Assembly (NCBI GenBank): GCA_024398615.1
Contig: JAKSIU010000011.1
Location: forward strand, 1 to 64,000
Origin: Bacteroidaceae bacterium
Lineage (GTDB): Bacteria; Bacteroidota; Bacteroidia; Bacteroidales; Bacteroidaceae
Direction: 5' to 3'
Length of the DNA stretch: 64,000 nt
Below, piece after piece: positions 14,757 to 24,935 of the stretch. The translations under genes and the position numbers were made by a program. The notes under the pieces were generated by a model that was not told the origin of the DNA, made no database searches, and saw only the letters and a program-made list of their open reading frames with translations. The first letter of the stretch is position 1, and every line of letters begins with the position of its first letter.

Positions 14757-17750
14757 TCACTTCTTTACTGGAACAAGGCGTATTATTCCGACTGAATTCT
14801 CAGGCATTGTCATTGTAAACGACTTCTTCACGACTCCAAGTTCAGTGGTATGGGGAACAACCTTTTCAGTATATGACACACGGCGTGCCTCCGGACTTCC
14901 GGCATAGTAGTTCTGCTCGCCCTGATTCTTGACCTTTGTGTCAGGCGATGTGATGAACTCGACCTTTGCCACATATTTCCTGCGGTTCTGGCCCTTGCCC
15001 ATGTTGATGGTCAGATTCTTGTTCACGGCCTCGGAATTCACGAACTTGATGAAGATCTCACCCGTTTCAGTGTCAACTGTCGGTGAAGTATAGACGGTGG
15101 CATCGGCCTCCGTGCCGTCCATTACGTCAGTCATTTCAAAGGCGCGGTTGCCTGCAACCGAGAACAGCTGCTGGTAATAGTAGTTGGTGGTGCGCCACAT
15201 GCCGCGGTTGTCAAACCATATAAGGTTCGAGTTCCACTTGTTGAAGCCCTTCTTGCAGAACAGCGGAGCGTATGCTGCCATCACGACCATATCGGAATTG
15301 CGTTCCAGACTGGTCCAATAGGCGGCTTCAGCCATTGCGCTGGCATAGTCGTTATTGCTGGAATTGTTGGCGAATTCACCCACGAACACGCGTGTGGGAC
15401 GCTGACGGTCGTATGTCAGACCATCGGCTCCACGGACCTTGTCGGCATTGTAGCGGTCACGGTTGTCGTAGAACCACTTGTTGTTGCGGTAATAATGCTC
15501 GTCAACCACTGTATTCTGATACTTGGTATCAATCTCGTGCATGTTGTCGTTGAATTCACGGCCATCGGCAGCTGAACCGGCAGTCGAGACAATGATGATG
15601 TCGGGATACTTTGCTGTCACCTCATTGTATATAATGTCAAAGCGTTCCCAGAATTCCGGTCCCTTGTTCTCGTTGCCAATGCCAAGATACTTCAGGTTGA
15701 ACGGTTCCGGATGTCCCATTTCGGCACGCAGTGCACCCCACTCCGTATCGGTTCCGCCATTGCAGAACTCAATGAAATCCAGAGCGTCATCAACGAAAAT
15801 GTCGTGGAAACGCTTGCGGTCAGCCTCGGTCTCCAACGGAGCTATGTACTGATGGCCGGCAAACTGGCAGGTCACACCGTTGTTGAGAACCGGCAGCGGT
15901 GTAGCTCCAAGCGATTCGGCCATAAGCAGATACTCATAGAAGCCCACGTACTGCGAAGTCCAGTAACCCCAATGGTTGCGGAATCCGATGCGTTCCTCTT
16001 CAGGACCTACTGAATTCTTCCAGAACGGCTGTCCGAAATAGTTGGTACCCTCGCTGGCGCAACCGCCGGGGAAGCGCATGAATGTGGGATGGAGATCTGC
16101 AAGCGCCTGCATCAGATCCTTGCGGAACGGACCGTCCTTGCCATCGTTCCAGAGCTTTGAAGCTTCGGGGAGCAGAGTCACGTAGTCAAGGAAGAAAGTG
16201 CCTGCCGCATCGGCCATGATGGCAAGACGGCTGTCAACCGAGCGCTCGGCCTTGAGCTGGCCGGTATATTTCTGCCAGTCGTTCTTGAGACCGGAGATTG
16301 TAATCACGTTTGAATTGGTTTTTCCGTTTGCATCCTCAAGACATACTGTAACCTTGCCGGGATACTGCTGGCCCTGCAGATACATGGTCAGGTCGTAGCT
16401 CACGCCCTGCTCCACCGGAATGGAAGCCACCTGGGTGTTATTGGAATAGTAGTTGCCCTGACGTTCGTTTCCATACTTTGCAATACCGTATCCGTTGGCA
16501 GCAATGCCGAAGCCCTGTCCCGGATCCTCAATGTCAAAACGTACGCAGTACTGTGCATAGCGAAGTTCATCATCGTACTTGTCAGCCGGATCAAAGTCAT
16601 AGTGACGCTTCAGGTCCTTGACCAGAGGATGGTCGCTGACTGCATGAGCCTGACCGATGGCATCGCCACGGCCCATGACGGTCCATCCGAAGAACACGGT
16701 ATCGGACTTTGAGAATTCCTTTGCATTGGGAGCGTCCGGTACGTTATATGCCTGGAAGGAATGGTTCTGAATGAGCTGGGCGCATATACCGCCGTCAAGT
16801 GACTGGTTGATATCCTCAAAGAAGATACCGGCCAGCGTGGGGCTTACCTCTATGCCCTTGTTCTTGAGATTAAGGGTGACGGTGCGGTTCTCAGGCTGCT
16901 TGAAGCCCTGCAGTTCCAGCATCTTTTCGGCCATACGGTAGCCCATAAGGCGCATGCCCTCAGTTGAGAAATGGAACTGGTCTCCGGTCGATTCGCAACC
17001 TATTGATGAAATCACATATCCGTTCTTCATGACCTTGGGAAGGTTGGCAAGCACCACCTGATTGAAGGCTGCGCACACGCCGCCCTCCTCGGCCTGTTTC
17101 AGTTCACCGGCAAGAATAGGAACCTGGTCCGGATCTATGCCAAGATCATGACACAGATCATCGTGGATCTTCTTGAGACGGCCGCACCACAGGGAATCAT
17201 CGGGATTCGATTCGCCCTGATGAACCAGCATGCCCTTGATGACACCTGACTTCTGCGCGATCTTTGCCATGTCCAGCAGACGCTGATACGGACTCATGTC
17301 ATACTCCTTGGCCATATTGACCAGCCATGAACGGCTGGGGTCGGCGGCCTCCATGGCAAGATACTCTTCGCATGCATCCTTGTCCCAGAGTTCCAGCTTG
17401 GCTCCGGCTACAGAGACGTTGATGACACCCACCCTATACTGCTCGGGCAGATTCTCAATCATCTTTCGTCCAAAAAAGTCAACCGGTCCCATGTTGTTGC
17501 TCTGACGGCAGATTGGCGGGATGGCTGTGTACCAGTTGCCCATCTTGCGGTCATAACGCGGCATATCAACGGCTGCCATGAACTGGAAGCGTGGATCATT
17601 GAAGTCCTTGTCCTGGTCGGCCGGACGTGCACCTGCCTCCATATTGGACTGACCGAAACACAGATAGATGAAGAAATTGGGGTCCTGCTGGGCCTTTGCC
17701 GGCAACACGAACAGTATCGCAGCCAGAATGAATGAAAAGCGGAATCTCAT
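14757..17750 (-). CDS. Secreted bifunctional CE6 acetylesterase / GH51 alpha-L-arabinofuranosidase
   Basis: 997 aa with a signal peptide (1-20). Residues 22-285 form a SGNH/CE6 esterase: FGQSNMEAG (Ser35), LVHQGESN and DQFHFS (D257, H260). Residues 290-997 are a GH51 arabinofuranosidase: LAGIFFEDINQSLDGG, MRFPGG, acid/base Glu694 in GIGNENKG and nucleophile Glu751 in VDEHYY. A carbohydrate-binding-like stretch (about 430-530) lies inside the GH51 part. The enzyme would deacetylate and remove arabinose from arabinoxylan or pectic side chains. No SusC/SusD pair is adjacent, so it is not in a standard utilization locus here. Confidence 0.92.
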   Translation of the reverse strand: MRFRFSFILAAILFVLPAKAQQDPNFFIYLCFGQSNMEAGARPADQDKDFNDPRFQFMAAVDMPRYDRKMGNWYTAIPPICRQSNNMGPVDFFGRKMIENLPEQYRVGVINVSVAGAKLELWDKDACEEYLAMEAADPSRSWLVNMAKEYDMSPYQRLLDMAKIAQKSGVIKGMLVHQGESNPDDSLWCGRLKKIHDDLCHDLGIDPDQVPILAGELKQAEEGGVCAAFNQVVLANLPKVMKNGYVISSIGCESTGDQFHFSTEGMRLMGYRMAEKMLELQGFKQPENRTVTLNLKNKGIEVSPTLAGIFFEDINQSLDGGICAQLIQNHSFQAYNVPDAPNAKEFSKSDTVFFGWTVMGRGDAIGQAHAVSDHPLVKDLKRHYDFDPADKYDDELRYAQYCVRFDIEDPGQGFGIAANGYGIAKYGNERQGNYYSNNTQVASIPVEQGVSYDLTMYLQGQQYPGKVTVCLEDANGKTNSNVITISGLKNDWQKYTGQLKAERSVDSRLAIMADAAGTFFLDYVTLLPEASKLWNDGKDGPFRKDLMQALADLHPTFMRFPGGCASEGTNYFGQPFWKNSVGPEEERIGFRNHWGYWTSQYVGFYEYLLMAESLGATPLPVLNNGVTCQFAGHQYIAPLETEADRKRFHDIFVDDALDFIEFCNGGTDTEWGALRAEMGHPEPFNLKYLGIGNENKGPEFWERFDIIYNEVTAKYPDIIIVSTAGSAADGREFNDNMHEIDTKYQNTVVDEHYYRNNKWFYDNRDRYNADKVRGADGLTYDRQRPTRVFVGEFANNSSNNDYASAMAEAAYWTSLERNSDMVVMAAYAPLFCKKGFNKWNSNLIWFDNRGMWRTTNYYYQQLFSVAGNRAFEMTDVMDGTEADATVYTSPTVDTETGEIFIKFVNSEAVNKNLTINMGKGQNRRKYVAKVEFITSPDTKVKNQGEQNYYAGSPEARRVSYTEKVVPHTTELGVVKKSFTMTMPENSVGIIRLVPVKK

Positions 17751-17753
17751 AAG

Positions 17754-18209
17754 TTAGAACAGTTTCTTATTGTTTTGTTTGTTTTTCCTTTCGCTGTTGT
17801 GGAACAGGAATGACGAGAACAGAATTACTACGACTACCACCGTAACGACTGTCGCAGTCAGCAGCATGCCCACACCGACAGCAATGCCGATGGCAGCCGT
17901 CACGAAAATGCCTGCCGCAGTAGTAAGTCCCGAAATGTCATTGTTGTTCTTGAGAATAAGTCCGGCTCCTATGAATCCTATTCCGGTCAGTACCTGGGCG
18001 GCTATACGCCCCGGGTCACCGTTAATCAGATTCATGTTGGTCTGGCAGATCCAGATTGACGCCAATGTGGCCAGCGTCGAGCCCAAACAGATAAGCATGA
18101 ACGTACGCACCCCCGCAGGATGCTTGTGGACGTATCTCTCAATGCCTATCAAGCCGCCAAGCAGGAAGCTTACAGCCAGTCTTGTCAATGCTACAGTTTC
18201 AGTTATCAT
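17754..18209 (-). CDS. MgtC/SapB family membrane protein
   Basis: 151 aa, four to five membrane helices. GGLIGIERYVHKHPAGVRTFMLICLGS and RIAAQVLTGIGFIGAGLIL followed by GLTTAAGIFVTAAIG are the family signatures. Only the N-terminal membrane domain is present; the ACT-like C-terminal domain of full MgtC is missing, with a short basic tail instead. Family members affect magnesium or acid tolerance. It lies 30 bp after uvrD and 3 bp before the GH51 gene. Confidence 0.9.
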   Translation of the reverse strand: MITETVALTRLAVSFLLGGLIGIERYVHKHPAGVRTFMLICLGSTLATLASIWICQTNMNLINGDPGRIAAQVLTGIGFIGAGLILKNNNDISGLTTAAGIFVTAAIGIAVGVGMLLTATVVTVVVVVILFSSFLFHNSERKNKQNNKKLF

Positions 18210-18239
18210 AAGCGCTTTATGTGCAAAAGTAATGGAAAA

Positions 18240-20582
18240 TCACTTGATTACCTTATATCTGGCGAATTTCAGCAGCAAAGTCTTCTCACCTACATTCAGA
18301 AATCTGATTCTGGCCTTTGCGTTGTCACCGGTACCCTCGACCGACAGCACGCTGCCTATTCCGAAACGTTCATGTTCAATCACATTTCCTTCATGCAGAC
18401 AATCCGATGCCTGGCTCGCGGTATGGCTGGCCAGCATTTCAGGCGTCACCACCTGCATCTTTCCCCTCTGCCACGGTTTCTGTTCCGGCTTTGGCTGAAG
18501 TTGCGGTCTGGGCCTTTCCGGCATGGATTGCATGGGCTGTCTCCGCTGGAAAACGGGACGCGAGCTTGAATCGCCATACATGGACGGTCTGGGATTCCAA
18601 GCCTGCTGGAAATCGGTCTTCGGAACCTGCAGATAACTGCCGTCAATCTCCTTGAGGAAACGGCTCGGTTCACAGAAATCGGTGCTGCCGTAACGGAACC
18701 GGCTTGTCGCGTATGACAGTGACAGATATTTTCTGGCGCGGGTCATGGCTACATAGAACAGACGGCGCTCCTCCTCAATCTGACGTTCGTCATCGCCGCT
18801 CATATCACTGGGAAAGAGATTTTCCTCCAGACCGGTTATGCATACCGAATCGAATTCCAGGCCCTTGGCGGCATGCACTGTCATCAGGGTTACCTTCTCG
18901 ATATCCTCTTCCGTATCGCTGTCCTGATCGGTCATGAGAGCCACGTCATTCAGATAATCGGTCATGTGGATATTCTCATTGCCCTCCTCTACGCGTTCAT
19001 TCACGAAACTGTCAATTCCAGAAATCAGCTCATCGACATTCTGACGACGGCTCTCGCCTTCCACTGTGTTATCGGCCTTGAGTTCCTTCATTATTCCGGT
19101 TCCGTCGATTATTGCGTTGGAGAGGTCACGGACCGATGCTGTGGAAGCCTGAGCCATGAATGACTCCATCAGTTCCACGAATGAATCCAGACGGGCGCGT
19201 ATGCCGCTGTTCACGTCAAGCTGATAGATATCGGGATGTGAAACCACATTCCACATACTGGTCATCCCGTCTGCAGCCGCCTGGGCTATACGTCCTATTG
19301 TGGTCTGTCCTATTCCACGTGCAGGATAATTGATTATGCGCTTGAACGCCTCCTCGTCATCGGGATTGACGGTCATCCGGAAATAAGCGATTACGTCCTT
19401 GATCTCCTTGCGCTGATAGAATGACAGCGAGCCGTATATCTTGTACGGAAGTCCACGTTTGCGCAGAGCCTCTTCAAGCGGACGGGACTGCGCGTTGGTT
19501 CTGTACAGTATGGCCATTTCCCTCCAGGGAACGTCATTGAAAGTATGAAGGTCAAGCAGGCGGTTCACTGTGGATTCACTTTCCTCAATGTCCGAATGCG
19601 TACGCATGACCTTGATCCTGTCACCCTGCTCATTCTCCGAGAACACGTTCTTTTTTATCTGGGCATGGTTGTGGTCAATCAGACTGCCGGCCGCATTGAC
19701 GATTGTCTGTGTGGAACGGTAGTTCTGTTCCAGCTTGAACATGACCGCACCCGGATACATTTTCTGGAACTTGAGCATGTTGTCAATGTTGGCTCCGCGG
19801 AACGAATAAATGCTCTGCGCATCGTCACCCACCACTGTCAGCATGGCTCCATGGCGTGTAAGCTGCCACACTATGCAATGCTGGGCATAGTTGGTATCCT
19901 GATATTCATCGACAAGAATATGGCGGTACTGTGAAGCGTACTTCTCCAGAATATCCGGATTGTCACGGAACAGCATGAAGGTCTGCATGAGCAGATCGTC
20001 AAAGTCCATGGCATTGGCCTGACGACAGCGTTGGGCATACCTCTCATAAACCTTTCCAGCCATGGGAATGCGCTTGAACTGGTCGTTTCGGTATATCTCC
20101 TGACTGGCCAGATATGCCTGGTCTGTCATAAGCCGGTTCTTGGCATTGGAAATGCGGTTCAAGACCACGCCGGGCTTGTATGCCTTTTCATCCAGCTGCA
20201 TTTCCTTGATTATGGAACGCACCAGATTCTGGCTGTCGGCCTGATCATAAATGGTAAAGTCATGTGTGTAACCTATATGCTCGGCCTCGGTCCTGAGAAT
20301 GCGTGAGAAAATGCTGTGGAATGTTCCCATCCAGAGCATGCGTGCCTTCCTTTCGCCGACCATCCGGGCAATACGTTCCTTCATTTCCCCTGCCGCCTTG
20401 TTGGTGAAGGTAAGCGCCAGAATGTTCCATGGTTCGATGCCCGATTCAAGCAGATGCGCAATTCTGTATGTGAGTACACGTGTTTTTCCTGATCCGGCCC
20501 CCGCAATCACCATGCTGTGCCCATTATCATACAATACGGCATCGCACTGGCTGGGGTTCAATTCCTTCTCGTAGTCAATCAT
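18240..20582 (-). CDS. uvrD: UvrD/PcrA-type superfamily 1A DNA helicase
   Basis: 780 aa with all SF1A motifs: Q-motif LNPSQCDAV, Walker A GAGSGKT (28-34), TFTNKAAGEM, Walker B LVDEYQDTNYAQ, QNYRSTQTI, and VTLMTVHAAKGLEFDSV near the end of the core, then YVAMTRARKYLSLSYA. The C-terminal tail ends in a Tudor-like strand set (GIGSVLSVEGTGDNAKARIRF), as in PcrA. It unwinds DNA in excision and mismatch repair and removes RecA. The linker at about 650-720 is rich in Gln/Arg/Pro. It heads the minus-strand run with mgtC, GH51 and the acyltransferase. Confidence 0.95.
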   Translation of the reverse strand: MIDYEKELNPSQCDAVLYDNGHSMVIAGAGSGKTRVLTYRIAHLLESGIEPWNILALTFTNKAAGEMKERIARMVGERKARMLWMGTFHSIFSRILRTEAEHIGYTHDFTIYDQADSQNLVRSIIKEMQLDEKAYKPGVVLNRISNAKNRLMTDQAYLASQEIYRNDQFKRIPMAGKVYERYAQRCRQANAMDFDDLLMQTFMLFRDNPDILEKYASQYRHILVDEYQDTNYAQHCIVWQLTRHGAMLTVVGDDAQSIYSFRGANIDNMLKFQKMYPGAVMFKLEQNYRSTQTIVNAAGSLIDHNHAQIKKNVFSENEQGDRIKVMRTHSDIEESESTVNRLLDLHTFNDVPWREMAILYRTNAQSRPLEEALRKRGLPYKIYGSLSFYQRKEIKDVIAYFRMTVNPDDEEAFKRIINYPARGIGQTTIGRIAQAAADGMTSMWNVVSHPDIYQLDVNSGIRARLDSFVELMESFMAQASTASVRDLSNAIIDGTGIMKELKADNTVEGESRRQNVDELISGIDSFVNERVEEGNENIHMTDYLNDVALMTDQDSDTEEDIEKVTLMTVHAAKGLEFDSVCITGLEENLFPSDMSGDDERQIEEERRLFYVAMTRARKYLSLSYATSRFRYGSTDFCEPSRFLKEIDGSYLQVPKTDFQQAWNPRPSMYGDSSSRPVFQRRQPMQSMPERPRPQLQPKPEQKPWQRGKMQVVTPEMLASHTASQASDCLHEGNVIEHERFGIGSVLSVEGTGDNAKARIRFLNVGEKTLLLKFARYKVIK

Positions 20583-20649
20583 CAGTATTCCGTCCTATTC
20601 AATTTATGCAGTGCGAATTTACAAAATAAGGAATTATGGCTAACTTTAC

Positions 20650-22713
20650 ATGCCCATTTTTAAAAGCATGTTTTTTCAACAGATGCTCCCCATTGACAAT
20701 CCGGTCTGGAAAACGGCACTTATACTCGCTGTCATCCTGATTATACCAGACCTGTGCCGCCGTCTGCGTTTTCCGCAGATTGCAGGCCTCATCGTAGCCG
20801 GAGTCATTCTTGGGCCGGGACTTGCAGGCATCATGGAATCCGATGCCACCATGACCTACGCAAGCCGCATAGGACTGCTGTTCATAATGTTCTTCGCAGG
20901 CATTCAGATTGATCTGGAAGAAATGAAACGGAACAGAGTGACAGGCGTCATTTTCGGTCTTCTTACATTCTTCCTGCCATTCGGAATGTGTCTGTGGACA
21001 GGATTGTCCATATTGGGACTTGACATCAAGGAGGCCACGGTCATAGGTTGCATTATGGGTTCGCACACACTTGTGTCGTTCCCTGTCATAAGCCGTTTCG
21101 GACTGGACCGGCGCCAGAGTGTAACCATTTCACTGACAGGCGCATTGGTTGCCATACTGCTTGGTCTGGTACTCTATTCCATAACGGTATCAGTAAGCGG
21201 AACGGGATCTGTATCGGCTCTCATGCTGCTTCTCAGACTTGTCATCTACATAGCGGCAATAACTGTCATCTACCCGTTTGCAAGCAGACGTTTCTTCCAG
21301 CGTGCAAGCAGTCATTTCTCACATTTCCTGTTCGTGATGCTGCTTCTGGCCATTGCCTGCGGCCTTGCCCAGGCCATTGGGATTGACTCCATCCTGGGTG
21401 CTTTCCTGACCGGACTTCTGATAAACCGTTTCGTGCCCAACACTTCACCGCTCATGCACCGCATGGACTTTATCGGCAATGCCCTGTTCATCCCCGTATT
21501 CCTGTTCTCGACAGGTATGCTCATTGACATTCACAGCGTCTCCGGAGACTGGAACACACTCTGGCTTTTCTTCATGATATTCCTGGCCGGCTCCATTGCC
21601 AAATGGCTCGCCGCGTTCATATCACAGAAAACCGTCCGGCTTGAGCGTGACGACCGTCTTCTCATGTTCGGGCTCAGCGAATCACATGCGGCAGGAGCGC
21701 TGGCCATCACCACAGGAGCTTACTCATACGGCCTCATCGGACTGCCTGTCCTCAGCGCAACAGTGCTCATTGTACTGTTCTCATGCATTCTGAGCAATAT
21801 TGTCACAGAACGCTCGGCCAACCGCATCTTCACGAAAGGACGCGGCACGGAACCTGTTCCATACGAGCGACTCATGGTCATGCTGACCGGTTCAAACACG
21901 CTGCAGGCACTCATGGACACGGCCATGACCATACGTCCAAAGGATGGTCCGGAAATGGTGGGACTCTATGTGACTGTAGGTGGAGAGCACGCGCCCAAAT
22001 ACATGCAGGACGGCAAGGGACGACTCAATGAGGCCTCAGCCATAGCTGCAGGGGCCGATGTTCCGTTCGTTACCCATAACCGTTTGGGAAACAACATCAT
22101 TGAGAGCATTGTCCATGCCACCAAGGAGTTCGATGTCACCACACTGATCATGGGCATGCCTCTCAGACGTAGCATTACATCGTACTATTACGAAAACATT
22201 GTAAGTCCGCTCATCAGCAGCGTTTCAGGACAGATTGTACTACAGCGCATGACATCGCCCCTGAATACCATCAGACACATTGTCGTGCTTGTTCCGGGGC
22301 CGGTGCTTCAGGACGAAGCTTTCGCCGAAAGCATCCGAACGGTATTCAAAATCAGTTCTGCGACTGCCTGTCCGACGGTATTTTACGGCAAAGCCCAGGC
22401 AATCGATGCTGTCCGCGGTATAGGACAGAATCCGGAAATAGGAAGAGCATCAATGATTGAAGTGAATGAGACTGTCGATATGGACTGGGCCATCAACGAA
22501 CTGCACAATGATCATCTGCTCATCATGGTAGGTCCCCGAAATACCGAAAGCCACGCTGCACGTTCGTTCCACCACCTGTACGAGCACATACATCTCAAGG
22601 AGAACGATTTCAGCACCATGCTGATATTCCCATCGGCACGGATTGAAGACGGGACAGGCCGCGAAACCGGTGCCCGCACCAGCCGCGACCTGCTCAAAAT
22701 GCTTAGAATCTGA
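20650..22713 (+). CDS. CPA2 family cation:proton antiporter with C-terminal USP-like region
   Basis: 687 aa. The first 400 residues are a Na+/H+ exchanger-type membrane domain: LRFPQIAGLIVAGVILGPG, RIGLLFIMFFAGIQIDLEEM, GSHTLVSFPVI and SILGAFLTGLLINRF. The cytoplasmic half (about 415-687) has two universal-stress-like stretches (LMVMLTGSNTLQALMDTAM; IVVLVPGPVL). No TrkA-N domain is seen, unlike KefB/KefC. It probably exchanges Na+ or K+ for protons. It is divergent from uvrD, and its stop abuts the stop of the convergent amidohydrolase gene. Confidence 0.9.
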   Translation: MPIFKSMFFQQMLPIDNPVWKTALILAVILIIPDLCRRLRFPQIAGLIVAGVILGPGLAGIMESDATMTYASRIGLLFIMFFAGIQIDLEEMKRNRVTGVIFGLLTFFLPFGMCLWTGLSILGLDIKEATVIGCIMGSHTLVSFPVISRFGLDRRQSVTISLTGALVAILLGLVLYSITVSVSGTGSVSALMLLLRLVIYIAAITVIYPFASRRFFQRASSHFSHFLFVMLLLAIACGLAQAIGIDSILGAFLTGLLINRFVPNTSPLMHRMDFIGNALFIPVFLFSTGMLIDIHSVSGDWNTLWLFFMIFLAGSIAKWLAAFISQKTVRLERDDRLLMFGLSESHAAGALAITTGAYSYGLIGLPVLSATVLIVLFSCILSNIVTERSANRIFTKGRGTEPVPYERLMVMLTGSNTLQALMDTAMTIRPKDGPEMVGLYVTVGGEHAPKYMQDGKGRLNEASAIAAGADVPFVTHNRLGNNIIESIVHATKEFDVTTLIMGMPLRRSITSYYYENIVSPLISSVSGQIVLQRMTSPLNTIRHIVVLVPGPVLQDEAFAESIRTVFKISSATACPTVFYGKAQAIDAVRGIGQNPEIGRASMIEVNETVDMDWAINELHNDHLLIMVGPRNTESHAARSFHHLYEHIHLKENDFSTMLIFPSARIEDGTGRETGARTSRDLLKMLRI

Positions 22714-24018
22714 TTATTCCGAAATCAGAAGGTCTATATCATGTTGTGCCGTGCCACACACTTCCTTTTCGTCCATGGTAAGGCACTTGCGTCCTTCAAC
22801 CACAATCTGTCCGTTGACAATGACGGTTTCAACGTCAGCGGCATTTGAGCTGTACACAAGCTCGGACACCAGATTCGTATGCGGATACATGTGAGGCTTC
22901 TCAATGTCAACCAGTATGATATCTGCAAGTGCGCCTTCGGCAATTACGCCGAGTTCACCTTCACGACCTATAGCCTTGGCTCCGTTGACGGTAGCCATCT
23001 TCAGAGCGGAATAGGCCGGGACGGCACAAGGATCACCGGTCGAAACCTTCTGCAGAAGCGATGCCGTACGCATCTCCTCCCACATGTCAAGGTCATTGTT
23101 TGACGATGCTCCGTCTGTACCCAGAGCCACATTGACACCGGCATCAATCATCTTCTTGACGGGAGCGATTCCCGAAGCCAGTTTCATATTGCTCTGAGGG
23201 TTATGTGCGACCGATGCGCCATGTCTTGCAAGAATCTCAATGTCATGGTCCGACATGACCACGCAGTGTGCGGCAAGAACCCTACGGTCAAACAGTCCCT
23301 GCTTTTCCAGATATTCAACAGGACTCATACCATGTGCCTTCATGCAGTCATCTACCTCACCCTGAGTCTCTGATACATGGATATGATACATGCAGTCCAG
23401 TTCTTCAGCCAACTGAATGGTACGCTTCAGATTCTCTTCGCTGAGCGTATAGATGGCGTGAGGTCCCATTATCATTGAAACGGTACGGCTGTTCCGGAAA
23501 CGGTTATGGATGTTTCGCCAGTCCTGCTCGAAATGAGCCATACGGAAATCCATGGAACATGGACTCACGACAGCACGGATACCGGCACTTTCAGCGGCTT
23601 CGGCTACAGCTTCGTTGTAGGGATACATGTCAACCATGGTGGTAGTACCGCCAAGAAGCATCTCAAGCATACCCAGACGGGAACCGTCATAGACATCCTT
23701 GTATGCCATCCTGCCCTCAATGGGCCAGATATGGTCGTTGAGCCATTCCATGAGAGGCATGTCATCGGCAACACCACGCAGAATTGCCATAGCCACATGT
23801 GTATGGGTATTGATAAGACCCGGCATCACGACCTTGCCACGGGCATCAATGACTGTCGCATCACTATGCTCTGACAGGAAACGCTCCTCCTGTGACTTGT
23901 CATCAGACACCATCACAATACGTTCACCCACAATGCCGACACTGCCGGTAAAATACAGCCGGTCACCGTCTTCACGATTCATCGGAAGAATGGTGCCGCC
24001 TTTGATGAGAATATTCAT
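22714..24018 (-). CDS. mtaD: Amidohydrolase, MTA/SAH deaminase type
   Basis: 434 aa, TRZ/ATZ branch of the amidohydrolase superfamily. Metal and substrate residues are visible: GLINTHTHVAM, HIHVSETQGEVDDC, LAAHCVVMSD and VALGTDGASSNNDLDMWEEM. It deaminates S-adenosylhomocysteine, methylthioadenosine or a related adenosine compound. Exact substrate choice within the family is uncertain. It lies 9 bp after the last glycosyltransferase of the polysaccharide operon, so it is probably cotranscribed although its job is metabolic. Confidence 0.88.
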   Translation of the reverse strand: MNILIKGGTILPMNREDGDRLYFTGSVGIVGERIVMVSDDKSQEERFLSEHSDATVIDARGKVVMPGLINTHTHVAMAILRGVADDMPLMEWLNDHIWPIEGRMAYKDVYDGSRLGMLEMLLGGTTTMVDMYPYNEAVAEAAESAGIRAVVSPCSMDFRMAHFEQDWRNIHNRFRNSRTVSMIMGPHAIYTLSEENLKRTIQLAEELDCMYHIHVSETQGEVDDCMKAHGMSPVEYLEKQGLFDRRVLAAHCVVMSDHDIEILARHGASVAHNPQSNMKLASGIAPVKKMIDAGVNVALGTDGASSNNDLDMWEEMRTASLLQKVSTGDPCAVPAYSALKMATVNGAKAIGREGELGVIAEGALADIILVDIEKPHMYPHTNLVSELVYSSNAADVETVIVNGQIVVEGRKCLTMDEKEVCGTAQHDIDLLISE

Positions 24019-24027
24019 AAGCGGAAA

Positions 24028-24864
24028 TTATTTATCAGATTTTCTTGAGGAAAGCAGTTTCCTTATATCCATACCCTTTACCGGCAGGAAGAATGTCTTC
24101 ACAAAATTGATAAGCTTCTTACCGGAATAGAATGGCAGGAATATGAAGAAGAATACCAGGATCGCAATTGGCATGGGATATCCAAGCACCTGGTTGTATA
24201 TTCCGATGTTGTACTTGACAAGCGATATCTTATCCCTTGACACAGAACCGGTCCTGACTCTATACACTGCCAAAGGATCCTTTGTATAACCGTATGCTAC
24301 ACGGCACTTCTTAAGCACAGCCATATTCAGAGCCCAGTCCTGACGCTTGCGGATTTCGGGGAGAAGCATTGTACCGCACTTGGCGCGATCGTACATCATG
24401 GTCAGGAACCCTACCACATTATCGCAGACCATGCGCCAGTATCTGACATGATGACGACACTTGACCATACCCGTCACGATATTGTCTTCATTACAGGTCA
24501 GATAACTTGAATAAACCATGGCACAACCGGTCTGAGACATCAGTTCAAGCTGCAGTTGCAACTTGTCCGGCATCCATATGTCATCACTGTCAAGGAATGC
24601 GATGTAACGGCCATTGGCGTTCAGAATGGAATTGTTCCTTGAGACTCCAGGTCCCGAATTGGCATCCAGCTGAAGCAATCTGATTCTGGGATCGCTGGCG
24701 GCATAACTGCGTACAATGTCCGGGCCGTCATCGGTGGAACAGTCATCGGTTATGACCATTTCCCAATTGGTATAAGTCTGCGCCTGCACAGACTCAATGG
24801 CCTTTGCAATGTAGTTGCCTGAATTGTATGTTGAGGTTATAATGGAAACCAGGCCGTCAGTCAT
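24028..24864 (-). CDS. Glycosyltransferase family 2 of the surface-polysaccharide operon
   Basis: 278 aa. The GT-A fold starts at VSIITSTYNSGNYIAKAIES, with DDCSTDD and the metal site DSDDIWMPDK. RKRQDWALNM is the acceptor-side motif of this subgroup. The last 60 residues are hydrophobic and basic, so the protein is probably attached to the inner membrane. It adds one sugar to the lipid-linked repeat unit. The 71-bp gap to the gene before it is the largest in the operon. Confidence 0.9.
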   Translation of the reverse strand: MTDGLVSIITSTYNSGNYIAKAIESVQAQTYTNWEMVITDDCSTDDGPDIVRSYAASDPRIRLLQLDANSGPGVSRNNSILNANGRYIAFLDSDDIWMPDKLQLQLELMSQTGCAMVYSSYLTCNEDNIVTGMVKCRHHVRYWRMVCDNVVGFLTMMYDRAKCGTMLLPEIRKRQDWALNMAVLKKCRVAYGYTKDPLAVYRVRTGSVSRDKISLVKYNIGIYNQVLGYPMPIAILVFFFIFLPFYSGKKLINFVKTFFLPVKGMDIRKLLSSRKSDK

Positions 24865-24935
24865 TTATTGGTTCGTTTTGCAAAACGGCCGTAAAATTAG
24901 GAAAAAAGTGAATACCAGACAAATGTATATGCATT

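Noticed and set aside
21845-21866. GGAACCTGTTCC-like piece of the palindrome core in the antiporter gene
   Set aside because: Only about 10 bases match and they lie in a normal coding stretch, so this is probably chance.
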